A DNA stretch of 64,000 nucleotides, from positions 13,332,501-13,396,500 of the forward strand of contig AP031353.1 in NCBI GenBank assembly GCA_037833965.1, given 5' to 3'. The stretch is from Marchantia polymorpha subsp. ruderalis. Lineage: Eukaryota > Streptophyta > Marchantiopsida > Marchantiales > Marchantiaceae. The notes beneath the pieces are model-generated. The model had not been told where the DNA came from and ran no database searches. It saw nothing but the letters and a program-made list of their open reading frames with translations. The position numbers were made by a program, and so were the translations under genes. Each line of letters opens with the position of its first letter. The stretch's first letter is position 1. Positions 13,411 through 23,382 of this stretch are shown in pieces.

Positions 13411-15153
13411 GGTCGGCTCTTGCTCGTGAAGAACGTCTCACTTGATGGCCGCGCCGGCTGTACGCTGGAACGGTCTTCGCTCTCACGCGCGGCTTCACGC
13501 TCCGCCGTCGTCGATTAAACTCTCACGCTCGAATTGGCGGATTTGAACTCCGCGAGCGTATTACCCCGCGGACATGGGGGCGTAGCGCCGAAGGCGAGTT
13601 TTCCGCCTTGCGCGGTACACTTGTTCGTACCGCCCTTCGGCCAATCCCCCTCTGCCTTGACGCGTGTGTCCGCATGTCGGACAAAAGTTCAACTCCTGCC
13701 TGTGCGCAGGCAGGAGCCTCGGCGGATGCTCCGCCGGCGCGGAACTTGAACATCCTCCTGTGCACAGGCGTTCGCCTGTGCGCAGGCGAATTCCGTGCGC
13801 GGCGCTGCGCTGGCGCGGAAGGCGTTGACCGTGGTCAGCCGTCTCCGTCCAGTCTGTCCGTTCCTTGTCTCTTCGTCGGCGCTTCCGCCGCCGCAACTCC
13901 GTCCGTCCAAGAGCGCATCCACCCGTGCCGTCCGCATGGTCCGTACCGATTTGATTACTCTGGCGGCTCTTCCGCCGTACGCGGCGCGGTGCTGGCGCGG
14001 AAGGCGCCGTACACTTTCTACCTCACAAGGCGCATTTCTAGGGCCCAAGGCGGATTTTCCGCCGACGCCGAAGCGCCTGTGCACAGGCGAGCGCCTGTGC
14101 GTAGGCGGACTTCGCGCCTTCCCTAACCCTACTTCGCTTGTGCACAGGCGAACGCCTTCGTCCGCGCATAGGACAAAACTTGATTCCCCCTTTCGCGTAG
14201 GCGGAATTCGCGCCGGTGGCGAACTCTTTCCGCCGTAGGCGACCGCCTCCGTTTCTTCCAATAGTGATAACTCCCTACGTCCTCATCCGTTCCAAGCGTT
14301 CTTGGGCTCGTTGGAATCAGTGCGTCGAGCTCTTTCCAACGGGACCCTAACTTGGTCAAGGCGCCCGAGGGTTGACCTAATTATGGAGGGTTTCCCTACA
14401 GCCGCGGACGCAACCTCCGAAGGCGGGTTTTGCGCCTTGCGTCGTAGGGGTCCTAACTGCAGAGCTCGCAGGGAGGGTGGTGCCTGTCCTTACTGCGGCA
14501 CCCCAAATCCCAGATTCTTCAAGATCCCTCGAGAATCCCCGCGATCTTCCGGATTCACTCTGTTTTGATGTACCGAAGGCTATTTACAATGCTGCCAGGG
14601 TACAGTTTTCCAAAAATGTTTTAATTTCCTCAAAATTGCCAAAAGTGGGTGTGGTACCCCACTTTTGGCAATTTTGAGGAAATTAAAACATTTTTGGAAA
14701 ACTGTACCCTGGCAGCATTGTAAATAGCCTTCGGTACATCAAAACAGAGTGAATCCGGAAGATCGCGGGGATTCTCGAGGGATCTTGAAGAATCTGGGAT
14801 TTGGGGTGCCGCAGTAAGGACAGGCACCACCCTCCCTGCGAGCTCCGCAGTTAGGATCTCTACGGCGCAAGGCGCAAAACCCGCCTTCGGAGGTTGCGTC
14901 CGCGGCTGTAGGGAAACCCCCGTAGTTAGGTCAACCCTCGGGCGCCTTGACCAAGTCAGGGTCCCGTTGAAAAGAGCTCGACGCGCTGATTCTAACGAGC
15001 CCAAGAACGCTTGGAACGGACGAGGACTTAGGGAGTTATCGCTACTGGAAGAAACGGAGGCGGTCGCCTGCGGCGGAAGGAGTTCGCCACCGGCGCGAAT
15101 TCCGCCTACGTGGAAGGGGGATTCAAGTTTTGTCCTATGCGCGGACGAAGGCG

Positions 15154-15173
15154 TTCGCCTGTGCACAGGCGAA
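15154..15173. repeat. Perfect 20-bp palindrome TTCGCCTGTGCACAGGCGAA
   Basis: This is one clear example of a motif scattered through all LTRs of the family, with core CGCCTGTGCACAGGCG. Further copies or near copies (GCGCACAGGC, TACGCACAGGCG) occur nearby at 15196-15230 and 15511-15530, and within the coding part at 17222-17281. Equivalent copies stand at 5425-5450, 7739-7866, 13758-13790, 38225-38255 and 49415-49445. Confidence 0.9.
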
Positions 15174-15460
15174 GTAGGGTTAGGGAAGGCGCGAAGTCCG
15201 CCTACGCACAGGCGTTCGCCTGTGCACAGGCACTTCGGCGTCGGCGGAAAATCAGCCTTGGGCCCTAGAAATGCGCCTTGTGAAGTAGAAAGTGTACGGC
15301 GCCTTCCGCGCCAGCGCAGCGCAGCGTACGTCGGAGGAGCCGCCAGAGTAATCCAATAGGTACGGACCGTGCGGACGGCACGGGCGGATGCGCTCTTGGA
15401 CGGACGGAGTTGCGGCGGCGGAAGCGCCGACGGAGAGACAAGGAACGGACAGACTGGACG

Positions 15461-15613
15461 GAGACGGCTGACGGAGCCGTCTCCGCGCCGGCGGAGAATC
15501 CGCCGAGGTCCCTGCCTGCGCACAGGCAGGAGTTGAATTTTTGTCCGACATGCGGACACACGCGTCAAGGCAGAAGGAGATTGGCCGAGGGGCGGTACGA
15601 ACAAGTGTACCGC
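15461..15613. repeat. String of small perfect inverted repeats in U3
   Basis: Within 153 bases five stems follow one another: 15461-15483 (GAGACGGCT/AGCCGTCTC, 9 bp), 15489-15505 (CGGCGGA/TCCGCCG, 7 bp, 3-base loop), 15511-15530 (CCTGCCTG/CAGGCAGG, 8 bp, 4-base loop), 15543-15557 (GTCCG/CGGAC) and 15592-15613 (GCGGTAC/GTACCGC, 7 bp). Similar strings occur at the same place in the other LTRs (about 5330-5480, 8105-8340, 13600-13800, 38050-38290, 49230-49470). The region precedes the LTR frame and does not code. Confidence 0.85.
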
Positions 15614-15814
15614 GCAAGGCGGAAAACTCGCCTTTGGCGTTACGCCCCCATGTCCGGAGGATGACACGCTCGCGGAGTTCAAATCCGCCAATTCGAGCGT
15701 GAGAGTTTAATCGACGACGGCGGAGCGTGAAGCCGCGCGTGAGAGCGAAGACCGTTCCAGCGTACAGCCGGCGCGGCCATCAAGTGAGACGTTCTTCACG
15801 ACCAAGAGCCGACC

Positions 15815-18800
15815 ATGACCTTCGACCGGGCGGCGGAGAGCGTCCCATTCTTGAATTCGCGATTCCAATCTCTTGTGCGCGCTGCGCGCATCCATCTGCT
15901 GGCTGCGGACCATTCTCGTCGTCGTCGCACAGGAGATTTCTTGTTGATTGAGGGAGAAGTGAGTGCGCGTGATTTGGAATTGAGAGCGATTAGAGTTTGC
16001 CGAGAGAGAAAGAAACGCGGACAGTGCGGAAGTAGAATGAGCGGGCGAGCGAACCCCAGGAACGCAATGACGAGACCGAGCAGATTGCGGATGGTGCCAC
16101 TTCGCCTGCCGCAGAACGGGCTGCGCGCTTTCGAGGAGCGCTTAATAGCAAGAAAGCTCGATTTCTTGCTATGGGGATGGAATTACATCTGCGCGAATAT
16201 GGTGCGCGAGTGGCTAGAGCCACAGGGACCACCCTCGCGCGGATTGCGTCCGCATGTTGACCGGTGGACAGTCCAAGATTGGGCGCAGGCGTTGGGAAGA
16301 TGTGCTGGCATGCCAGGGCATCTCCTTTTCGACAGTGAGAGCATCAAGGTGACCAAGCAAGAAGAGGCGCAATTTGTGGAGCTGTTCAAGACCGGGAGGT
16401 CAACCAAGAATGGGTACAGGACCCGTGATTACAAGGATCGATTTCGCCGGACTTTGTCCGCGGCGCTGATGCAATTACTGCAGCCGCACCGCGCCTGCTA
16501 CATCACATTGTGGCAGGTCTCTTTTGTGGAGTGCGTCATCGAGGGAACTCCAATTCACTGGGCGAGCATCCTGCACAGGGTGATGCGACAGCACGCGTTT
16601 GAGGAGAAGGGGGGAACTCTAAACCATCTTTCTCCTTTCCTCATCAATTTTTATCGACAGCGGAATTGTTTGACAGCGGCAGAGCTTGAACATTTTCCGC
16701 CATTGTCCATCGACCATCCCGGGAAGTATGTGCGGGAGAACGAGGTCGATACTGACGCAGAGGAGTCACCGACTTCTACCCCATCAAGACGGAGGGACGA
16801 AGGACGACACACTCCTGCAGCGCGAGTGCCGCGGAAGCGGCGATGGAGGGAAGAGTCCGAAGAGGAGCAGCATCAAGAACTCTCTGCTCCCATTCGACCG
16901 CGGCCGCTGTGCGAGCCATACAGCCGGCCGAAGCAGAAGGCACGCAGACTGGTGTTGCTAGCTGACAGTGCAGACACGGCGACGATTGCGACGGAGATAG
17001 GAAGTGCGTCGCCAGAGAGGCGAGAGGAAGCGCGGACGACCGCAGGAGCGACGGGCCACGCTGCAACCTCGTCGGGAGAGAGGCCGCCTACGGGCCAAGG
17101 GCCTCCGGAGTTACCACGTGCGATGCGGACAGAGGTTCCGTTTGCGCACAGACGAGCCTCCGCGGACCGGCGAACACCAGTGGACGTGGATCTACGCTTA
17201 CGCGTGGGAAGGAGCAGTCCGCCTGTGCACAGGCGCTCACCTGTGCACAGGTCGCCTGTGCACAGGTCGCCTGTGAACAGGACACCTCCACACGTGCCGC
17301 CTGTGCACAGGCAAGAATCACCCCCGTTCCAACGTAGGAAGGGGAAGGAGCCGGCGGAAGAACCGCCTACGAGACACCGGCCCTCGGGGCCAGACCCTCC
17401 GGCGCACCACGCGCCGCCATTCGCGCCTTCGGCGCCAGGGCCTTCGAGCCGAGGAGATACGAGCAGAGAGCGTGCGGAGGCCGCACCGTCGGCGGAAAGT
17501 CCGCCGATAGATCCGCCTTCGGCGGTAGGGCCTATAGGCCAAGGAACATCGGGCGTGCGGCCCCCGGCCATGTCGCCTTCGGCGATAGATGTCCGCGGCG
17601 CTACGCCTGCGGCGGACAAGGCGCCGGCAAATGCGCCTGCGCACGGGCCGGGCACAGCCCCCACGGACCGATCAAGGGAGCAGCAGACGGAGGAGCGGAG
17701 TGACTGTCCGCGGGACGACATCTCGATGCGCGATGCGCAATCCAACCCCGCGCAGCCACATTCCGCTCGATCGCCTTCGGCGACGGACGACGGCGACAGA
17801 GAGAATGAGGTGGGCAATCAACCAGCGAGCGACGGGGATGCTGCTCGGATACATTCGCCTTCCGCCTTAGACATTTTGGCGACGAGCAGCGAGGCTGCAG
17901 CCGTGCCTTCGCAGGCAGCACACGTCGAGGACGTGCAGCCCCACTCGGGGCAGTCGCCGACGCAATCAATGGCGACTGAAATTCTCCACTCGGATGATGA
18001 CGACGGAGGCTCCACGGAAGAAATGTCAGGAGCAGAAGACACCGAGGAGGAGGAGGAGGAAATTGTTGGAGCGCCGGCGGCGGCGCTCTCTGAGCAGGTG
18101 ATTCCGTTGCTGCGGTACTTGGATCGCAAGGTCGATAAATACGCCGACCCACTCCAGCCGGGATCTTACATCGAGTTAGTGCGCAGGCGGACTCGCACTA
18201 AAGTCCACACCAGCAAGCTATTAGCTAGAGTGGACCAGGAGTTGAGGGACTTGAAGGAGAAGCATGAGTGCTTGTGGGGACAGTACAAGCTTAATCAGAA
18301 ATTCTACAAGCACTCCGAGAAGATGAAGGATGAGAAACTGGGCGAGCTCACCAAGGAGCAGGTGAAGGTCAAGGAAGCACTCAACTCTGAGCAGGCCCAG
18401 AATCGGATTTTGTCAGGGGAGCTCGTGCGACAGACGCGGTTGTTGGAACAATGTCAGCTCGCACGGCAGGCGGATGAAGAATTAATCCGCAGTTTACAGT
18501 CAGAGTGTGGCGAATTGAGAGCGCAACGTGCCGAAGCCGAATCGCAATTAGTGACGATTGAAGAGGATCGCAGGAAGGAGGCGGATCGCACGAAGGTGGA
18601 GACGGCGAGGCGAGTCGCCCACTGTCTCAAGGGCTACGCCCACTGGGAAGTAAAGGCGCAGGAGAAACTCACACTGCGTGAGTTTGAATTGCGCGCAGCC
18701 GGGTTGTTGTCAGGCGACAGTAGGAGTCGGCGGAAGGTAGCGAAGAAGCTCGAGGCCTTTCTGTCGAAGGCACAGGATACCATGTCCGCCCTCGAGGGGG

Positions 18801-18949
18801 AGGTGTCCGCGGCGTTGCAGCGGTTGGGACTGCGTAGTCGAGCGGAAGAGTGGCAGGGTAGGGAGCTAGTGCGCGGCAGTCGGCCGCGCAGGAGACGTAG
18901 TACAGGTTCCGCGGAGTGTAGTGTAGCGTGGTTCCGTGCAGGCGTGTAG
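15815..18949 (+). CDS. LTR-encoded protein, 1044 aa, intact (coiled-coil, unknown function)
   Basis: Unrecognised protein encoded wholly inside a solo LTR. The ATG has a favourable context (gaccATGacc), and the start is conserved in every copy. Residues 1-310 look globular, with LLWGWNYICANMVREW (118-133), PSRGLRPHVDRW (140-151) and a segment at 222-285 (PHRACYITLWQV...PIHWASILHRVM...LSPFLINFYR). The layout of that segment recalls the 'putative plant transposon protein' domain found in many plant TE extra ORFs; this is by eye only. Residues 315-720 are Pro/Ser/Ala/Arg-rich, with basic patches RVPRKRRWR (338-346) and RPKQKARRL that could be nuclear signals, VHR repeats (470-499) and PSA repeats. 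Residues 727-750 are acidic (DDDD...EEEEEE). Residues 800-1000 form a long Glu/Lys/Arg/Leu coiled coil. There is no RT, protease, zinc knuckle or transmembrane segment, so it is not an obvious envelope. It stops 36 bases before the TATA box, so the LTR transcript would start after it. Confidence 0.85.
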   Translation: MTFDRAAESVPFLNSRFQSLVRAARIHLLAADHSRRRRTGDFLLIEGEVSARDLELRAIRVCRERKKRGQCGSRMSGRANPRNAMTRPSRLRMVPLRLPQNGLRAFEERLIARKLDFLLWGWNYICANMVREWLEPQGPPSRGLRPHVDRWTVQDWAQALGRCAGMPGHLLFDSESIKVTKQEEAQFVELFKTGRSTKNGYRTRDYKDRFRRTLSAALMQLLQPHRACYITLWQVSFVECVIEGTPIHWASILHRVMRQHAFEEKGGTLNHLSPFLINFYRQRNCLTAAELEHFPPLSIDHPGKYVRENEVDTDAEESPTSTPSRRRDEGRHTPAARVPRKRRWREESEEEQHQELSAPIRPRPLCEPYSRPKQKARRLVLLADSADTATIATEIGSASPERREEARTTAGATGHAATSSGERPPTGQGPPELPRAMRTEVPFAHRRASADRRTPVDVDLRLRVGRSSPPVHRRSPVHRSPVHRSPVNRTPPHVPPVHRQESPPFQRRKGKEPAEEPPTRHRPSGPDPPAHHAPPFAPSAPGPSSRGDTSRERAEAAPSAESPPIDPPSAVGPIGQGTSGVRPPAMSPSAIDVRGATPAADKAPANAPAHGPGTAPTDRSREQQTEERSDCPRDDISMRDAQSNPAQPHSARSPSATDDGDRENEVGNQPASDGDAARIHSPSALDILATSSEAAAVPSQAAHVEDVQPHSGQSPTQSMATEILHSDDDDGGSTEEMSGAEDTEEEEEEIVGAPAAALSEQVIPLLRYLDRKVDKYADPLQPGSYIELVRRRTRTKVHTSKLLARVDQELRDLKEKHECLWGQYKLNQKFYKHSEKMKDEKLGELTKEQVKVKEALNSEQAQNRILSGELVRQTRLLEQCQLARQADEELIRSLQSECGELRAQRAEAESQLVTIEEDRRKEADRTKVETARRVAHCLKGYAHWEVKAQEKLTLREFELRAAGLLSGDSRSRRKVAKKLEAFLSKAQDTMSALEGEVSAALQRLGLRSRAEEWQGRELVRGSRPRRRRSTGSAECSVAWFRAGV
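17222..17281 (+). repeat. CCTGTGCACAGG repeats inside the coding frame
   Basis: Four consecutive palindromic units, some CCTGTGCACAGGTCG, encode the repeated P-V-H-R-S pattern of the LTR protein. The last is altered (CCTGTGAACAGG). Copy number differs between LTRs: the copy-1 protein has fewer VHR units, copy 3 and the full-length element intermediate numbers. The array is therefore length-variable. Confidence 0.8.
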
Positions 18950-18985
18950 CGTAGTGCAGTGTAGTGCTAGGTAGGACTTAGAAGG

Positions 18986-18994
18986 TATAAAATA
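18986..18994 (+). promoter_or_regulatory. TATA box of solo LTR copy 4 (TATAAAATA)
   Basis: TATAAAATA lies 36 bases after the stop of the LTR frame. It is followed by a perfect 6-bp hairpin CCAGGC/GCCTGG (18998-19014), with the expected transcription start near 19016-19024. It is conserved in all copies, e.g. 34704-34712 and 45885-45893 on the minus strand. It places the U3/R border right after the frame, so the whole frame lies in U3. Confidence 0.75.
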
Positions 18995-19142
18995 GTTCCA
19001 GGCGTTTTGCCTGGGGTTCTTTCCCAAACTCAGAAGTATAGATCAGGAACCCATTTCCTTTGCGTGTTTGTGTCCTTGAGTTCTGTCACCACGCACGAGG
19101 AGTTACAACTTAGCGTTCCGCATTTTGTAGCTGAAGGCCTTC

Positions 19143-19866
19143 GGCCGAATGTTCAGAGCTAGTACATTGGTTAGAGACTTGAGTAGTTCGGATCTGCACC
19201 TGCGGGTGACTGCCGATGCTAAGAGCCAGTGACTAGTTAGATACTTGAACAGTTTCGCCCCTACACCTTCGAGTGTTTCTTTCTGATTGTACTCCTTGGG
19301 ATTTTTCCCCTGAATGCCAAAGTGAAGTTTTGCTACTTCGTGTAAGCCTTGGTTGTAAATTCAGGTTACGCTGCAGCAGGTGCCTTGAGGGTAACCCCTG
19401 TAGTATTTCTGGGAATGACAAGTGCCTGAGAATTCAAACTCTTCAATAGACTGTTGTTGTGTTACTGGAATGTTTCAAAGTGAGTCCTTCAGTGTGGACC
19501 TGTGTTCTCTGCGCGTTTTGTGAGTTGAGAGTGTTGTTCACCGCGTCTGAGTGACTTCGATCCGAAGTAGGTAGTCCAAACCGGGTTTCCTACACTAGCA
19601 GCAAGCTAGTGGAAGCGTTGTAAAAGCCGGAGTTGGAAGTCACTGCCCGCAGCTTTGCCGAGTGTGCTTGTGAGAGACTTTCCCCCTGAAATCTTGAAGT
19701 AGAGGTCCTAACGGATCTCTGGGTTGTGTTTCTGTAGTTTCAGGTGTGTGTGTGTGTGTGTGTGTTACGCTGCACTGTGCGACCTCCGAGTGCGCTCCGA
19801 GTGGACACTTGCAGTATTTCTGGGAGTGACAGTCGCCTGAGAATTCAAACTCATCAATAGTCTGTT
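19143..19866 (+). repeat. Two pairs of internal direct repeats in R/U5
   Basis: The pair 19402-19456 and 19813-19866 share AGTATTTCTGGGAATGACA followed by GCCTGAGAATTCAAACTC and end in AATAGTCTGT-like sequence. The pair 19143-19190 and 19212-19255 share GCCGA..GTTCAGAGC..AGT..TTAGA.ACTTGA.(A/T)AGTT. A (TG)n run at about 19745-19764 varies in length between copies. All are in what should be the untranslated leader of the element's RNA. Confidence 0.75.
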
Positions 19867-19980
19867 AAACGTGACACTTTGTACCCTGTGTGTTCCTCTG
19901 TCCCTGTGGGTTCGACCTTTCTACCACTATATTGCAGTTTTAGCCTTTAGTGGGTTATTACAGTGGGGTACCACAGTCAT

Positions 19981-22383
19981 CGAGGGAACTCCAATTCACT
20001 GGGCGAGCATTCTGCACAGGGTGATGCGACACCACGCTTTTGAGGAGAAGGGGGGAACTCTAAACCATCTCTCTCCTTTCCTCATCAATTTTTATCGATA
20101 GCGGAATTGTTTGACAGCGACGGAGCTTGAGCGTTTTCTGCCGTTGTCCGTCGACCATCCCGGGAAGTATGTGCGGGAGAATGAGGTCGACACTGATGCA
20201 GAGGAGTCACCGACTTCTACTCCGTCAAGGCGGAGGGACGAAGGGAGGAACACTCCTGCAGCACGAGCGCCGCGGAAGCGGCGATGGAGAGAGGAGTCCG
20301 AAGAGGAGCAGCATCAAGAACCCTCTGCTCCCATTCGACCGCGGCCGTTGTACGAGTCATACAGCCGACCGAAGCAGAAGGCACGCAGACTGGTGTTACC
20401 AGCCAATAGCGCGGACACGGCGACGATTGCGACGGAGAAAGGAAGTGTGTCGCCAGAGAAGAATGAGGAAGCGCGGACGTCCGCAGGAGCAACGGACCAC
20501 GCTGCAGCCTCGACGGACGAGAGGCCGCCTACGGGCCAAGGGCCTCCGGAGTTACCACGTGCGTTGCGGACAGGTGTTCCGTTTGCGCACAGGCGAGCCT
20601 CCGCGGACGGACGAGCCTCCGCGGACAAACGACCGCAAGCGGACGTAGACCTACGCCTACGCGTGGGAAGAAGCAGTCCGCACGTGCACACTGTGCACGT
20701 TGCGGACTGTGCACGTCACTTCCACACGTGCCGCCTGTGCACAGGCAGGAATCACCCCCGTTCCAACGAAGGAAGGGGAAGGAGCCAGCGGAAGAGCCGC
20801 CTACGAGACACCGGCCTTCGGGGCCAGACCCTCCGGCGCACCACGCGCCGCAATTTGCGCCTTCGGCGCCAGGGCCTTCGAGCCGAGGAGATACGAGCAG
20901 GGAGCGTGCGGAGGCCGCACCATCGGCGGGTAATCCGCCGGTAGATGCGCCTTCGGCGGTAGGGCCTCAGGGCCAAGGGACATCGGGCGAGCGGCCCCGG
21001 CCATGTCGCCTTTGGCAATGGACGTCCGCGGCGCTACGCCTGCGGCGGACAAGGCGCCGGCATTTGCGCCTGCGCACAGGCCAAGCACAGCCCCCGCGGA
21101 CCGATCAAGGGAGCAGCAACAGGCGGAGGAGCGGAGTGACTGTCCGCGGGATGAAATTTCGGTGCGCGATGCGCAATCAAACCCCGCGCAGCCACCCTCC
21201 GCTCGATCGCCTTCGGCGACGGACGTCGGCGGCAGAGAGGATACGGTAGACGATCAACAAGCGGGCGGCGGGGATGCAGCACGGGCACATTCGCCTACCG
21301 CCTTAGACATTTTGGCGAAGAGCAGCGAGGCTGCAGCCGTGCCTTCGTAGGCAGCACACGTCGACGACGTGCAGCCCCACTCGGGTCAGTCGCCGACGCA
21401 ATCAATGGCGACTGAAATTCTCCACTCGGATGATGACGACGGAGGCTCCACCGAAGAAATGTCAGGAGAAGGACACCGAGGAGGAGGAGGAGGAAATTGT
21501 TGGAGCACCGGCGGCGGCGCTCTCTGAGCAGGTGATTCCGTTGCTGAGGTACTTGGATCGCAAAGTCGATAAATACGCCGACCCACTTCAGCCGGGATCT
21601 TACATCGAGTTAGTGCGCAGGCGGACTCGCACTAAAGTCCACACCAGCAAGCTACTAGCTAGAGTGGACCAGGAGTTGAGGGAATTGAAGGAGAAGCATG
21701 AATGCTTGTGGGGTTAGTATAAACTCAATCAGAAATTCTACAAGTACTCCGAGAAGGTGAGGGATGGGAAACTGGAAGAGCTCACCAAGGAGTAGGTGAA
21801 GGTCACAGAAGCACTAATTTCTAAGCAGGCCCAGAATCGGATTTTGTCAGAGGAGCTCGTGCGACAGACGCGGTTGTTAGAACAGTGTCAGCTCGCACGA
21901 CAGGCGGATGAGGATGTAATCCGCAGGCTACAGTCAGAGTGTGGCGAATTGAGAGCGCAACGTGCTGAGGCCGAATCGCAATTAGTGGTAATTGAAGAGG
22001 ATCGCAGGAAGGAGGCAGATCGCACAAAGGAGGAGACGGCGAGGCGTGTCGCCCACTGTCTCAAGGGCTACGCCCACTGGGAAGTGGCGGCGCAGGAGAA
22101 ACTCACACTGCGTGAGTTTGAACTTCGCGCGGCCGGTTTGTTGTCAGGCGACAGCAGGAGTCGGCGGAAGGTAGCAAAGAAGCTCGACGCTTTTCAGTCG
22201 AAGGCGCGGGATACCATGTCCGCCCTCGAAGTGGAGGTGTCCGCGGTGCTGCAGCGATTGGGACTGCGCAGTCGAGCAGAAGACTGGCAGGGTAGGGAGT
22301 TAGTGCGCGGCAGTCCGTCGCGCAAGAGACGTAGCACAGGTTCCGCGGAGTGTAGTGTAGCGTGGTTCCGTGCAGGCGTGTAG
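19981..22383 (+). pseudogene. LTR-encoded protein, 3' part of copy 2, decayed
   Basis: It continues the frame interrupted at 9249, from EGTPIHWASILHRVM to the family C-terminus SAECSVAWFRAGV. Stops at 20099-20101, 21348-21350, 21715-21717 and 21793-21795 are all TAG where related copies have CAG. Frameshifts occur around 20690-20720, where the VHR palindromes are altered, around 20998 and near 21466. The coiled-coil part from 21796 is still open. This is the most decayed class-A copy, fitting its outermost place in the nest. Confidence 0.85.
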
Positions 22384-23382
22384 CGTAGTGCAGTGTAGTG
22401 CTAGTTAGGACTTACAAGGTATAAAATAGTTCCAGGCGTTTTGCCTTGGGTTCTTTCCCAATTTCGGAAGTGCAGATCAGGAACTCATTTTCTCTGCGTG
22501 TTTGTGTCCTTAGTTCTGTCACCACGCAAGAGGAGCTACAACTTGGCGTTCCACATTTTGTAGCTGAAGGTCTTCGGCCGAATGTTCAGAGCTAGTACAT
22601 TGGTTAGAGACTTGAGTAGTTCGGATCTACACCTGCGGGTGATTGCCGATGCTCAGAGCCAGTGACTAGTTAGATACTTGAATAGTTTCGCCCCTACACC
22701 TTCGAGTGTCTGTTCCTGATTGTACTCCTCTGGGATTTTTCCCCTTTGTTACTTCGTGTAAGCCTTGGTTGCAAATTCAGGTTACGCTGCAGCAGGTGCC
22801 TTCAGGGTAACCCCTGTAGTATTTCTGGGAATGACAAGTGCCTGAGAATTCAAACTCTTCAATAGACTGTTGTTGTGTTACTGGAATGTTTCTCCGTGAG
22901 TCCTTCAGTGCGGACCTGTGTTCTCTGCGCGTTTTGTGAGTTGAGAGTGTTGTTCACCGCGTCTGAGTGACTTCGATCCGAAGTAGGCAGTCCAAACCGG
23001 GTTTCCTACGCTAGCAGCAAGCTAGCGGAAGTGTTGTAAAAGCCGGAGTTGGGAGTCACTACCCGCAGCTTCGCTGAGTGTACTCTCGAGAGACCTTCCC
23101 CCTGAAATCTTGAGTAGAGGTCCTAACGGATCTCTGGGTTGTGTTTCTGTAGTTTCAGGTGTGTGTGTGTGTGTGTGTGTTACGCTGCACTGTGCGACCT
23201 CCGAGTGCGCTCCGAGTGGACACTTGCAGTATTTCTGGGAGTGACAGTCGCCTGAGAATTCAAACTCCTCAATAGTCTGTTAAACGTGACACTTTGTACC
23301 CTGTGTGTTCCTCTGTCCCTGTGGGTTCGACCTTTCTACCACTATATTGCAGTTTTAGCCTTTAGTGGGTTATTACATAAAT

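Larger units (their letters stand above)
14650..19962 (+). mobile_element. Solo LTR (copy 4), innermost, TSD GTGGG, frame intact
   Basis: It starts TGTGGTACCCCAC (14650), ends GTGGGTTATTACA (19962) and is flanked by GTGGG at 14645-14649 and 19963-19967. It is 5313 bp long and the youngest of the nest. Layout in sense: 1165 bp of hairpin-rich leader, a 1045-codon frame (15815-18949), a TATA box at 18986-18994, then about 945 bp that should be R and U5. No gag, pol, PBS or PPT is present, so it arose by LTR-LTR recombination. Confidence 0.96.
9250..19975 (-). mobile_element. Solo LTR (copy 3), minus, TSD GTCAT, itself interrupted
   Basis: Its ends are TGTAATAACCCAC (9250) and GTGGGGTACCACA (19975), i.e. 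a minus-strand LTR. GTCAT stands on both sides (9245-9249; 19976-19980). It is split just 13 bases from its 5' end by solo LTR copy 4, which occupies 14650-19962. Its own sequence is therefore 9250-14649 plus 19968-19975, with the duplicated GTGGG at 14645-14649 and 19963-19967. It inserted into the coding part of copy 2. Confidence 0.95.
7322..23377 (+). mobile_element. Solo LTR (copy 2), split by nested insertions, TSD TAAAT
   Basis: It starts TGTGGTACCCCAC at 7322 and ends GTGGGTTATTACA at 23377, with TAAAT at 7317-7321 and again at 23378-23382. It is interrupted at 9249/9250 by the insertion 9250-19975, and the duplicated site GTCAT (9245-9249; 19976-19980) marks the break. Without the insertion it is about 5.3 kb. 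It is the oldest member of the three-deep nest. Its LTR frame has several stops, and its R/U5 and TATA region (about 22410-23377) are still recognisable. Confidence 0.95.

Noticed and set aside
9250..19962. Large inverted repeat that could be read as a foldback DNA transposon
   Set aside because: The separate duplications GTCAT and GTGGG show two successive LTR insertions in opposite orientation, not one palindromic element.
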